DNA of 64,000 nucleotides from Amblyornis subalaris (Eukaryota > Chordata > Aves > Passeriformes > Ptilonorhynchidae). The DNA is taken from the NCBI GenBank assembly GCA_018881555.1, contig JACAXG010000050.1:1674001-1738000 (forward strand), given 5' to 3'. The notes beneath the pieces are model-generated. The model made no database searches, was not told the DNA's origin, and was given only the letters and a program-made list of their open reading frames with translations. Shown one piece after another: positions 15,289 to 27,560 of the stretch (position 1 is the first letter of the stretch; every line of letters begins with the position of its first letter). The translations under genes and the position numbers were made by a program.

Positions 15289-16784
15289 TAATTTGGANAT
15301 GTTCAAATGCACACACATTCAAAGTTACTGTGGGAGCCAACACAGAAAAAGGGCAGTGCGCATCAGTGCCAAGAAACATGGAGCAAAACATTACAGCATC
15401 AGGTGGATCCTTTTCCTCTTTTAGCACAAATGAGCTAGAAAACAAATATTAAATGAACAGTTGTTAAGAAGTTTTTGGACTTCCATAGCTGTTTCTCCAA
15501 ATTGTGGATTCAACAGAGCCGACCCTATACATTGGCCAACACTGGTACCATTGCTGGGGCTAAGGCAGATGATGCACCAAAAGCAAATAGGTTGTATCAT
15601 CACATTAGATAATGGTGCTGGAGCCACAAACCACAAAAACCCCCAAAAAACAAACACCCACAACCCAGAAGAAGAAAACAAACAAAAACCAACATTTACC
15701 TAGGTGCTTACGCCTGATGTTAATTTCTCAGCTGTTCTGCAGAACAGATACTTGAATCATCAGAACCCAAATGAACATTCAAAACAATTTCTGCTGGAAG
15801 CCAGTGCTGAAATCATTGGAAACTTCCAGCTACCTAAGTTTTGGTTATGCAGAACAGTTTCTCCTCTGAAGGAAAGACGGATTTCCTGCACAAACCTGAG
15901 CTGTTATAAGGTGGACTTTTCTGATGCTTTACTTTTTGTGCAATATTCTGACAATATTAACACAAAAATATCAGGCAGCCAAGGCACCCTTTCCAAAGCA
16001 TGCATGCATGCATGCATCTATAAGCGTACAACATGCAAATAAAAAACAACTCTGAAGCTTCAAGAACTTTAACATGTTTGTATTACTTCATACAGCACTG
16101 CTAGTCAGCAATGATTTCAGCCAGACAGAATAGGACAGTAATGTATGTCAGTAGTAGTTAGGGAAGGCTGGGAAATGTGATTCCATAGAACAACTAAAGT
16201 CTAGGAATAACTTAGTCACTCCAAGATCCCAAAGGGGAGAGCAGTTTTACTCCTCCCAGCTGCTGAGCAATATCCTGGAGGAACTACAGTTTCTGTTAAA
16301 ACAATCACAGAGAAACATGCATTTTACAGTTTCAAAAATTGTTTTCAGTACAGAAGTAAGTGAAGGCAGTTCACACTTTTCAGGAAACTCATAAAGGCAG
16401 CACAGAAATATCAGAAACCCAGTTATGATGTCTTCAGTGATTAGAAGTTTTTTGCCATTACAAATGGAAGAGTATCTTCACATCTAACATAACACTGTTT
16501 TCACACAGCTCAAATTGCAGTCCTTTTTATTTCCTTGCAATCTGGCATACAATCTGTTTTTTACTTGACTTCCATTCTTAGTATGCCATTTAGTACTCAG
16601 AACATTATGCAGTTTTGGCATTTGAACTGTTTTTCTGCAATTATGACCATTCCATATTTTTTCCACAACTGACCTGTTATCAACTATCAACCTATTATTT
16701 CTACATTATTCTGAAATGTATCTCTGCCCTTACTGGTATCCTTACAGTATCTTTACTTCTGCTTTACTTTACTGCAGATGATTT
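15289..16784. other. Unique intron sequence, no gene seen
   Basis: A+T-rich sequence with an A/C-rich low-complexity tract at 15629-15700. No coding signature in the open frames at 15461-16042. Confidence 0.5.
15998..16017. repeat. (GCAT)5 microsatellite
   Basis: Five perfect GCAT units. The unit is self-complementary as ATGCAT, so the tract can form a cruciform or hairpin. Confidence 0.95.
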
Positions 16785-16905
16785 TACAGAATCATCTGCA
16801 AATATAATCAAAATGTTACATCTCACCTTGCTAAGCATTAAAGCAGATATTGCACAAAACCAGAGTACTGATCCTTAATAGACACCTTCCTTAACAGGTA
16901 CATAT
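16785..16905 (-). mobile_element. Ancient CR1 LINE relic (probable)
   Basis: The plus strand reads 'ttacagaatcatctgcaaat' followed by 'aaagcagatattgcacaaaa', 'ccagagtactgatccttaat' and 'agacacc'. This matches, in order, the reverse complement of the CR1 reverse-transcriptase region, which in preserved copies reads 'gtcatctgcaaacttgctga' and 'cccagtactgatccctgggg'. It is short and diverged, so the limits are uncertain. Confidence 0.5.
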
Positions 16906-19900
16906 GTCGTAATAGCTATAGCACCATAGTATATGAAAAATATTATGCTCATTACTAGCATTCTCGTCAATAAAGAATATCTCCTCATGGAGACTGAGGG
17001 TTAAATGAAGTAAAGAAAACTTACTGCTATAAAACACTACCAGGTTTGTGATTATAACTGCAGTGTTGCACTCTAGCACACCCTGAATGACACACAACCA
17101 CATCCAGCAACCAGACTCTATTTCAAACCATCATGACCCTCAGCACCACAAGAGACCATCACAACCAGCACATGGTCAGCCCTCTGCCTCTTCCAAACCT
17201 GCCCTGAGCTGTACCTGCGTGCAAAGGTGGCACCCGTATCCCTGAGCCACCAGTGCCACTCTGCAGCCCTGGTGACGCGCTGGCAGCAGCCTCCAGCCAC
17301 AGTGACCAGACCAGACGCAGCATTCACCCTCTGGCTTCTCCATACACTGTGTAAAGCACTTGAACAGCAACATTTTTATGGCTGATAGCAAACTGTGGGA
17401 CACTACTAACAATGGTGTATTTAAACTTGAATTAATGACTGAATCAGCAAATGAAGCTTTGGATAGTCAAAACCTACAATATATGAAATAATTCACTGAG
17501 ATACAGTTATAGACTGTATTTTCATTTCTAGCAGCCCTGAATTGAACAACACATTTTGACAGTAGGAATCCTGATAAGCTGGTTACTTCAGAGCTTTCTG
17601 TTTAAATCTTGAAGTGTGAAAGGAGACACAGGGATTACAAGCTGCTTTGAGATTTTCTTTTTTCTCCTCTTTACTTCTACAGCAACTGAAACCTATTTGC
17701 TTTCTTTCTACTGCTGCTTTTAGAAAAACTCAAATTCACACTTTTATTTTAACTCCTGCCTTCACTTTAGCAGAAATCCCTACTCGGCAAAATACCCTAA
17801 AAAAAATAATACTTCTTGTCTGATAAGAGCATCGTGTGCCAAATAGTGGGAGAGCTGTGCTACTGCTGCTGATGTGGTTATTCTCAAACACTTCTTGATT
17901 CAGTCATTCATCTGATCAGCAACAACAGGGGAAAACAGCATAGGGAGAGAAAACATTCAAAACCAAAGCTGAATGACCCACTACCACTCAATGGCATTTG
18001 AGATTTTGCCAGATTAAACAAAAGGCCTGCTAAATTGATCTCTCAGGATACTCCATCATATGGTTACATTTTCTGTGAACACTTCAACCGTGACAACTCT
18101 GCACCTTCTTCAAATGTTAGGAATGCTATGTTAATTAAATAACAACAAAGAAAAGCCCCAAACCACACCTTCAACCATGCAGTATCTAAGACTGACAGAT
18201 TTTGGTCAAATGCTACAGACATATGTGACCTGAGACACAAACCAAACCTACACCTCCAAAGACATCACGGCAAGTGTAAAACGCATGGCAGGTGGGCATC
18301 AATTCATCCTTATAGTCCCATCAGCACTTCACCTGCCCCCCCCACTTCACACAAGAACTGGAGTCCCCAGCTGAGCTGAGCCATCACACTCTCCTCCGAA
18401 GGGCCATGAGCCAAACCTCACAGGGCCCTGGCTGGTGGTCCCACAGCAGCATTTTGCAAGCCTGGCCATGAGGGACCCTTGTGCAAGGCTACCATGGAAA
18501 ACAATGTTCCCCACACTCAAAGGCACCCTGCAGGAATTTCCACCTCACACGGAGGCACCGNGGTCCTATAGTAACTCTCAGACCTGCTGCCACTGTGAGT
18601 TTCCAGCAGCCACATGGGCAGCCAGAGTATCAATTAATCTGAAGAAGATTCCTCAGGGCAAGCCAAGGTACACACACCACTGAAGAGCATGAGGAAGCAT
18701 GCGATCCATGCACACCATGGCTGCTGGAGCTACGGAGCAATCAATAAAACAACCTTCCTATGACACAGGGCAGACAAGCATCCTGCCTCAACTGCAGCTT
18801 GGTGTCATTTGTGCACCTAAAGCTTCCACAAGACTGTCAGAAACATCTTCCTTTCCANATCCAGAAGATAGGGAACACTCAGTTCACAATCGCCTACAAA
18901 AATGCTGACATAACCAAGCTGCCCACCGGAGCAAGCTGCAGAGGCAAGAATGAATGTCGGCCTCCAGTGGGAGGCTTTCCTCTCCTACCCTCCTCGCAAG
19001 TGGCACTTGATGAAGGAAGCCTGGCTCCCCACATCACTGCTGCAACACAGAGTCCTGCACCTGTTCTCCAGCTTCTCTACCGATTTTCCTTCCTGCTCCT
19101 TGGCAGTAGTCCTGACAGCATGTCAGACTGCCCAGTGACTGCCTGGGTGGTCACAGGACATCTCCTGCTCTCAGTCAGCTTCCCAGGTTGACAAGAGAAC
19201 AACTGATTACAAAGAGTGACTACTTTTCATGAAAATGGTAAAGGAAACATCACCAGGATTTTAACAATCATGTGTCGGCAGCTTCACATGGCACTATTAC
19301 AACTAAACACACACACTTTTACTCACCTCCAGCTAAAACATATGCCAAGACCATTTCTGGCATCAAGTAATGTTAGAAACAACGTCAAAGTGAATTTTTA
19401 TATATTATTTTCTGCAATCTAAAGACTGCAACAATTTAACATCTTCCTTCTAAAATCTCATCATTTACGAAGGCTTGTAAAAAAACCCCCAACATCTATT
19501 TTGAAACTGACTCTAAAGCTAGACATAGAAATTAGAGCTGGAAATATAACCTGTTTTTTTAACTGAGCAGAAAAAAAGGGAAGCAAGACAATACAGATGA
19601 ACAAAACCTTGATACTGTGCTACCCAGACAGTTCTCAGTACACGTAAGAAAAACAATTATACAACCAGAAATAAAGAAATTAAAACTAAAAACCTCACCT
19701 TTTTGCTGAACTAAAAATTATCCTATTTTTGTGCTTAATTGAATGTTCTCCAGACAAGACAGCTGAATTCAATTAACAGAAGTTTTGGGTTGGGGGTTGC
19801 ATTTTCTTTTATTTTAGTGGTTTTGTTTTGTTATTTTAAGTACTGAGAATTTAACTATGTGAACTCATCATTGTTGAATGTCAGAATCATGGGATGTTAA

Positions 19901-20357
19901 AAGCATAATCCAAGTTTTGAATAAGTCCTTATTTGAATAAGTCCAAAGTCTTGAGCATATGGATGATAAGCCAATTTGTTCCCAATTTAATGACTTTACT
20001 TCAGAAGATAGATTAAGGTTCTTTTTGTCCCTGGTAATATAAAGGCCACTAAAGTAAATCTATAAGCTTGAAAAATACATGTAATTAAGAGTTCTTTTTT
20101 GCCTAGTATTTCCAGATACTGTTTTGCACATCACATGAAGATATNGATACATAGATTTAAAAACACAGAAACAGCAGTTTCTTTCTGATGTCATTCATGA
20201 CAATTTGGGTTTCTCTGTAAGCACAGCTCTTGTGAACTTTTCAATTTTTAGTTGAATTAAGTCTCATAGGCAATTTACAGGCTCGAGTTGAGCTACAGGA
20301 GGCTTCCTTTAAGAGGTGTGGATTTGAGCTGCTGGTGCAGTCAAGTAATTCGATACA
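16906..20357. other. Unique intron sequence, no gene seen
   Basis: This block includes two G+C-richer patches, 17140-17340 and 18340-19190. The latter has open plus-strand frames up to 143 codons but no recognisable domain and no splice context. A G/T-rich tract lies at 19780-19840. Confidence 0.55.
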
Positions 20358-20412
20358 GATCACAGAGTCATCAAGGCTGGAAGTGAGACCTTCACGATCA
20401 GCTAGCCCAACT
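20358..20412 (-). mobile_element. CR1 LINE, very short 3' tail fragment
   Basis: GATCACAGAGTCATCAAGGC, then an aagtgagacct-like segment and 'gatcagctagcccaactgt', is the reverse complement of the last 55 or so bases of CR1. No upstream CR1 sequence follows, so this is either a severe 5' truncation or a decayed copy. Confidence 0.65.
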
Positions 20413-23400
20413 GTGATAAAATATCCATTTCAGACATTTTCTACGCTGATTACTTTATTAACAGATCATAACAGACTTTTTAGGGAGGCTACCGTGGCTG
20501 TGTAATATTCCGCGTCATGATATCCTTCCTCTTCCAGAGGCTATACTTACAGAGATGTCTCAAGCTGTGGTGCCTTGCACAGGAGCATAGGAGTCATGCC
20601 TATTTTTTCTTATTTCAAAAAATTACCATTCTCCTTTCTAACGTCTGACAAAGATGTACCAAAAGATTTTTTTATACTAGACATGCATTCTTTTCCAGAA
20701 GCATTTATTTAAAAACAAGAACTGAGACAGAAGTACAGATCTCATCATGGAAAGGGTGAAAGCAAGAAACCTTCCAGCACTGTCCATGTAAATACTTTCC
20801 TTTGCACAGCCTCAGCCCATTGGCTTCTTTTGTTGTCTCTACACTGTCCTAATAAAAGCAACTAAATCCAGCCTTATTTGTGGTATCCCGTTATTTAAAT
20901 GGAGGCATTTACGCCTTTTTTTCCTCCAGCTTTAACACTGCAAGTTTTCTTGGACTAATAAACTGGTCATTCTATTAGATCTCCAGCTTTATGGAAATAA
21001 AAGGCTGGGTTGCTATAAGAGTGGGGATTTGCACCTTTTGATCTGTGACTGCTCTGTAAATACATGACAAAGTGCACAACAAAATACTCAGACACAATAT
21101 CACAATACCTAATAGCCATGGTAAACCCAACCCTAATTTTAAGGGATTATTTTTTCTCCAAAGTAGTAAATGTTAGTTTCAAAACAAACAGATTCAAAAT
21201 CTGAGGAACTAGTTCTTGCTCATTGCAACCAGAGCATACATATTCAAATGAGATGATCAAGCACTACGGAACATCATTAACTTCCANATAAAGTTGGGAA
21301 GAAACACTGTACCATTTCTTTCGGGGTGTCTTTGTGAGAAGCAACTATCANCTCTAAAATTGGGAAAATAATTTCTCTGCCTTGGGACACACAGTTTCAA
21401 ATGGTAAAACATTTCTTTCCAAATTGTTACCTCTCACATCTGACTTAACAGTACATTCACATGAACACGTATGTTTGTTTTTCTGAAAGCAGTATATATA
21501 CAGAAAATTATCTTGTTTGGTGACCCCAAGCTAAAGCAATATAGTCTACCTCCAGGCAGACTACCAGCCAACACTGGTAACACTAGGCGTACGTGTTACT
21601 CCTGAAGCATGAAAGCCTAGAACTGCAATACTGAAGAAGAGAAGCTGGGATTATTCAATTATGAAAGAAGGCTACTCTCCTACTTCTCTCAATATCTTAG
21701 ACTAAGGAACATAGAAGCAAAGAATCATCACTCAGTAATTTTAGTCCTGTTATTCAAACATTAAGAAAAAAAGTATAAAAGACTCAGCTACCATTAGGAG
21801 AAAAGACTGACTGCCATCCATCTGAAGAGATCCCAAGTATTCTAAGGCCAATTCAGAAACAGGGCACTAACACTGACATTGGTATTTGGCACTGGTTTAG
21901 ATTTGTATGGAAATATGCAGTGCTTTGGGGAGGTATATAATATTAAACAGGACATCTACTCTTAAACCACAAGAATTCACATGCTTTGCTCTTGGATTTT
22001 CAACTCCACTTTTTCAGGACGTCAAACTCCCAATTAAATGTGATGCTAACCCCCTCGCTGTTTTCTANGAGAAACTCAAGACAGAGATCCAAGAACACCA
22101 CAAGCAAAGCTTGGCCCTGGCATGTACAAGAATTTCCCAGGAGCAGCTGTGATTGTTTCACCGTTCACTTGGCTCTGCTTCTGTGACAGTCCCGCTCCAC
22201 TGCTGCTGTCAGCTGTGAGACCTGGCTGGCTGGTGTGACCAAAGGCAACCCTCACTGGCTGTTCATGCTCTGCAGCACCTCTGCCAGCCTCCCTGGCTCT
22301 TGCTGCCTCCTCCCCAGCCCTCTTCCTCTCTCTGCCTGTATCTGCAAAACCTAATGCAGCTCCATCAGGTTCAGGCTCAGTGCATCACTGTCCCCTACTC
22401 CATTTCTCCCAAGACATGTTGTGCCTAAAATATTTCTTTCTCCCTTGCAGTCAAAAGGGATCAATCTTGCAAAAGAATAAACAGATAGGAAACCATTTGC
22501 ACTGGGAAACTTGCTCAGTGAAAACTTACAGTTTCTTCAGAGACCTCTCAAGGAACTCTTCCATGACATCTCCGTAGATCTCATGGTAACAATGTCTGCC
22601 AGAGCCCAGGAGCTCTGCTCCCTCTGACTCCCNCACAAACTACTTCTTCAAGGCTGTGTTATGAAAGCTATCATCCACAATTGTTTATAATACCAAGCCC
22701 CGCAGCACCCTTATTTTTGTAAAGGGACAAGTATCCAGCTCAAGCACAGAGAGNATAAATAACCCTTGGACAAAATACATAAGAGTGAACAAACAAGGCA
22801 AAAAAATACTGCATAAAGTTCATATTCTTTCCTGAAATCAGACTTCTCTCCCCTCCCAAAGGCAAGAAAAAGTTATGCTCATATCACAGTCATGAACAAC
22901 AGGTTAGGAAATTTTACTTCTCAATTACTGCCCAGTTCTCCCACGTGTAGAGTATTTCAAAGCATTTACAGAGTACTCCTTTCAGTGAGAGCTGCCATTT
23001 TTGGAGGCCGAAGCAAAGCAGTTGATCCTTNTCAAACAGCTTAAGACTATTTTGACAAAGATTATTACAGTCAGATTTCTTTCAAAACTAAAGCACCACA
23101 ACGAGGTTATAATAAAATGACTTATTTTTGGAGTGCTGAGTATTATCACTCAGGCGTTTGCCAGAATGTTTGCATTTTATTCTTCAGAAAAGATNTATCT
23201 TTGAGTCCTTGCCACAAGAAATGTTTTTGTCCTGCATTTTTGATAACCTCCCAGAACATTTTCTCCTCCCATAATTAAAAAATGTGGGTTTTTTTCCATA
23301 GCTTCTACACAAACAGGATATGAAAGCCAAAATGTTTCTTGTAACTTTTTACAAAGAACATGCTACTGATAATGACCTTGTTACAGACAGATCCTCCACA

Positions 23401-26089
23401 ACAGATTTTTCTCTTCACATGTCTTATGATTGTCCCCAGTTCTCCACATAATCGCATTATCATTGCTATTTCCAACTCAAATTTATCTGACTGCAGCTTT
23501 CAGCTATTGCTTCCTGTTATTACTCTCTCACATGTTGTAATTTCCTTGGAATTTTCTCCCTGCAAAGGTACTTGAACGCTGTAATCAAGTTATGTCCCAG
23601 TCTTCACTATTCTAAATCAATNCCAAGTTTCATATTGCAAAGTATTTTTTCCCAACCACCAAAACAAGTTGTACTCCTTAAATGGCTACACTTGACACCA
23701 GCAACATTAGTAGCCAAGAAAAGCTTAACAGGGCCAAGCTGTTTATTAGAGCCTACAAGTATTACTTGTCCTACCAATTTTCAGGATTAGTCTTTAAATA
23801 GTCTGCCTTCAATTTATGGATTGGGACTAATTTTCATTTGGTTACAGACAATACTTCATATCACATCTTTTTGTCAAATACACAGCAGATACTGACTTAT
23901 TCCACCTAGACACAAAAAACATCTCTGTAGCAAGTTAATAATAGCTATAATTTAAAACTGCTATTTTGTCAATAGCCATATAGACATGTCAGTCACTGTC
24001 ATTAAGTATTTCTGAAGTGAAATCTACATTCAAAAAATTAAGTCTATAGTAGCAGAAGTCAAAGCATGACTTTTAATGAAATCTTATCTTTGGTCATCAT
24101 ACAGGCATCACTTTTTGTATGAAAAAAACCTGTTTTACAGAAGAATTGCATATGTCTTCCTCACACACAGATATATNTATTTCTGCAGAACTTATCTTCA
24201 TGATTTATGAAAAGTCTTCCTTCCTTATGGAAGAAATATTTGACCGAACATAGCCTAAAAGGNTACGTTTCTTAAAAACCTAATAACTTCAGTTGTTGTA
24301 TTTAATTTTTTTACCATTCTGCAGATTCTCNCCCCCTCCCCCCTTTTCCTTAAGGAGAGGCAATTTCCTATGCTATCATAGTGATTTAGACAGATATACA
24401 CAGAAGAGCACAGGAACCTCTGACTTTCACTTGAGCTTAGGTTTTAAAATGAGGCAAGAAGTACAGTTAGCATCNGCTCTTTCAACACACAAAGATGTAA
24501 GATGCTTCTAAAATATCTCTGGGCATTCGGTTCCTTCTTTGTATTTCAGTATCACAAATTCTGTACTTTAGATTATTCTTACAGATCAAGTGAATCTGAA
24601 CAAGCAAGTGCACATCTAAATCTCTCCAAATGCCTGTGTATGCCTCTGCAAGCACCAATTCATCACTGATCTCCTGGCAGACATTTAAAGCTCGAAGCTC
24701 TGGTAGTATCACAAACACGAAAAAATTTTATTCTAGAGGTCTCCAGTACTGACNCTATGGATTAAATAAGACAGTTTTGGACAAGCTGCAGAACAAGGAA
24801 AGCAGAATCTCTGAGGTCCTGGAAAAGACACACACTGAGTACACCTGCAGAGCTAATAAGAAATCCTGCTTTCACAAGCTAGTCATCTCAACTAGTAAAC
24901 ATTTCCCACAGGGAAATTATTTCCNTCCAAGTTGTAACTGTTACCTAATAAAAACAAGTCTTAGCCCTCTTCCATAATGCTCAGCTTCATCAATCCTGTG
25001 GCAGAAACAGAACATTTTTTAATCTCTTGAAGGCATAACACTTCCAGTACTTCTGCCTGAACATGGCAGAAGTGACAACAATGCACAAACACATGGCTTC
25101 TATCTGACATCAACACTCAGTAACAGNGCATTATGAATTTCACCCTTTTAATTTTCAGGACAACTCTTCCCAATACAGTAAGAGCTAAGACACTATAAGA
25201 TAAATACAGTAACTTTCATATTTGCAAACAAAAACCACTTCAATACTCACACATTTACATTTTTATTTTTTAACATAAGCATTCTTGTCTCTGAAGTTTA
25301 ACAAGAACATGTGTACACACGAAGCATCCAGCAGAGAAAACCAAACACCATCTAAACCTGTGGAATGTCATCAAGCACCCAGTTTCTAACAGTTCTAGAC
25401 ATGCATACCTTTTCAGAGATACTGCAAAGACATGTCTCTAACAAGACAAGTGACTCAAATGCAGCAGNCAGGAGCCAGTGCCAAAACAGCACACAGCTCC
25501 TACCTGACACAGCATTTTCCAGCCCCCATCAAGGGGTTCTNACTGCCTCCAGAGCTCACTGGGGCATACACAGAAAACTCTCAGCACCCTCCAGACAAGG
25601 GACTTGAAGTATCTGTGGTGAAAGCATCACAAGCATCAACTTGTTTTCACTTGCAAACCTATCAATCACTTTTCTAGGAATTTTTTTGGTTTGTTTGGTC
25701 ATTTTTTTTGTTCTTTGGTGGTTTTTTTTGTGAAGAAGGTTGAACAATAACATTCAAAGGGTCATTTCTTTCTCAGCTTCATTTCTCCTCTCTCATCTTT
25801 TGGCTTATACACAAAAGAATGGCACTACTGTGAAGTCTTCTCTTTTCTCTGTTTGTCAGGTCATTATCTACCAACTCCTTTTCCATCCCCTCCAAACAGA
25901 AAGCATCTGTTTNATAACTATTCCTAACCATTTCCAATGGCTAAGGACACTCTTATGCCTTCCTACCGTCTGTACTTTTATGTCATTGTTTAAGCCCAGT
26001 CTGAAAGCAAGTACCACGCAGTTGCTTACCCACACTCCCCNTCCTCCCACATAGAACGGGCAAGAGGATTGGAAAAAGGTAAAACCTGT
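20413..26089. other. Unique intron sequence, no gene seen
   Basis: A+T-rich intron with one G+C-richer patch (22140-22340, pyrimidine-rich, unidentified) and a G/T-rich low-complexity tract at 25676-25735. Open frames are short and lack domains. Confidence 0.55.
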
Positions 26090-27025
26090 GGGCTGAGATA
26101 AGAACAGATTAATAATTAAAATAAAATATAATAATAATAGGAACAAAAATAATAATGATGGTGATGATAAAGAGGGAGATAAGAAGAAAGATTAGCAAGA
26201 CCCAAGAGAAGCAAGCAANGCACAATACAATCGCTCAGCACCTGTTGACTGACACCCAGTCCATCTCAAAGTAGCGCCCAGCCCCTCCCAGCCAATTACC
26301 CCACTTTATATCCTGAGAATGGTGTTTTATGGTATGGAATATCTCCTTGGCCAGTTCAGGTCACCTGTCCCGGCCATGCTCCCCACCAACTTTTTGTGCA
26401 CCTCCTCAATGGCAGAGCATGGGAAATCAAAAAGTCCTTGACTTGGGGTAAGCACTACTAAAACATCAGTGGGTTATCAACATCATTCTCATACTAAATC
26501 CAAACACACAGCACTGCTCCAGATACTAGGAAGACAATTAACTCCACCCCTTATTCTATACCATGCCCAGGACCCATGCTTTATAACACATCCCACTTAA
26601 GCACCATCACCTGTCTTTTTATACATATATTGACAGATAGATATATCATTCCCTTAGTCTACTGGCCATTCCTATAAAATGTCCATTGAGATTTTAGTCC
26701 ATGACTATGGGCTTCATCTGCCATAACAGTCTTTCAGGGCAAGAAAGATGGTGTGTGGTGTTGGATTGTTGCATACTGAAACCAGGTCTGATTCTACCAC
26801 TTCTGTGCTTATCTGGTTTTCTTTATTAGTTCATTTTTATTAATACGGGTGTTTTTTACTGTAATATTCTTGATAGTGCTATTGAAAGGGAGCATGGTTC
26901 AGATACCCGAAACCAAAGTGGCAGAGACAGGCACCATGAGGGTCCCAGAGCGATGAAGGGCATACAGCCATCACAGAAGTGATGATATACACTGTTACAC
27001 AGAAATTAACATCATACATTTTAAT
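26090..27025 (-). mobile_element. 3' non-coding / LTR portion of the ERV-L-like element
   Basis: Directly following the pol remnant on the minus strand is sequence that looks like the conserved 3' part of a common avian retroviral repeat. It includes 'cagcacctgttgactgacac' (about 26236) and the 'ggtatggaatatctccttgg' block (about 26333). No TG...CA termini or target duplication could be fixed, so where internal sequence ends and LTR begins is unknown. The A+T-rich simple stretch at 26109-26170 (AATAATAATA and GATGATGATAA) lies at its left edge. Confidence 0.55.
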
Positions 27026-27550
27026 TCATTGGCTATTCTCACCCAACATCAAATCCCCTCGAGGCATACATTGAACTTCACCATCCTCCTGTACTACCCA
27101 CCAGGTACATGCAGGTCTTTGAGCAAAAGCAATCCCACAGATGGGTTTGCCTTTTCCTGAGGCAGGAATAACCCAAGCTGTTTTCTCCATCATATTTTTA
27201 ACATCCCTCCTAAAGTAGCTATAAGCTTGTATTGACCAGGGCCAGCCCAATTGTCAGATCTTCTAGTGTTGACTAATCAGGTGGCCTTTGNTAAATGTGT
27301 ATCCGGATACTTGAAGGTCCCACCACCCATNACTCCCAGCGTAGTCTTAAACAGTCCATTGTATCGTTCAATTTTTTGGGAGGCTGGTGTCTGATAAGGG
27401 ATGTGATATAACCATTCTATGCCATGTTCTCTGGCCCTGGTGTCTATAAGGTTGTTTTGGAAATGAGTCCTGTTGTCTGACCCAATTCTTTCCGGGGTAC
27501 TGTGTTTGCCTAACACTTGCTTTTCAAGTCCCAGGTTAGTGTGGCCATGT
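27026..27550 (-). pseudogene. ERV-L-like pol remnant: integrase core and C-terminal domain
   Basis: The minus strand encodes the second half of a retroviral integrase catalytic core. An aspartate in the GSDN motif (about 27479) is followed 36 residues later by the glutamate of IERYNG (about 27370), giving the D-x35-E spacing of integrases. A downstream segment with WVIPASGKGKP and tryptophan-rich residues (27250-27026) is the C-terminal domain. The frame is broken: a stop at 27279-27277 is followed by continuation in another frame, and two ambiguous bases lie inside. The N-terminal zinc finger, the first catalytic aspartate, the reverse transcriptase and gag are not seen. The copy cannot be functional. 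Family assignment rests on resemblance to avian ERV-L elements. Confidence 0.8.
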
Positions 27551-27560
27551 CACATTCTCT

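Noticed and set aside
16773..16800. Hairpin considered as a microRNA precursor
   Set aside because: An 11-bp stem is far too short for a Drosha substrate and the flanks do not extend the pairing.
18435..19191. G+C-richer patch with plus-strand frames up to 143 codons, considered as a processed pseudogene
   Set aside because: Neither the translation nor the DNA resembles a known gene, and there is no poly-A tail or flanking duplication.
21600..21850. Possible decayed CR1 (gaagaagagaagctgggatt region)
   Set aside because: Only the first phrase resembles CR1; the following sequence does not keep CR1 order.
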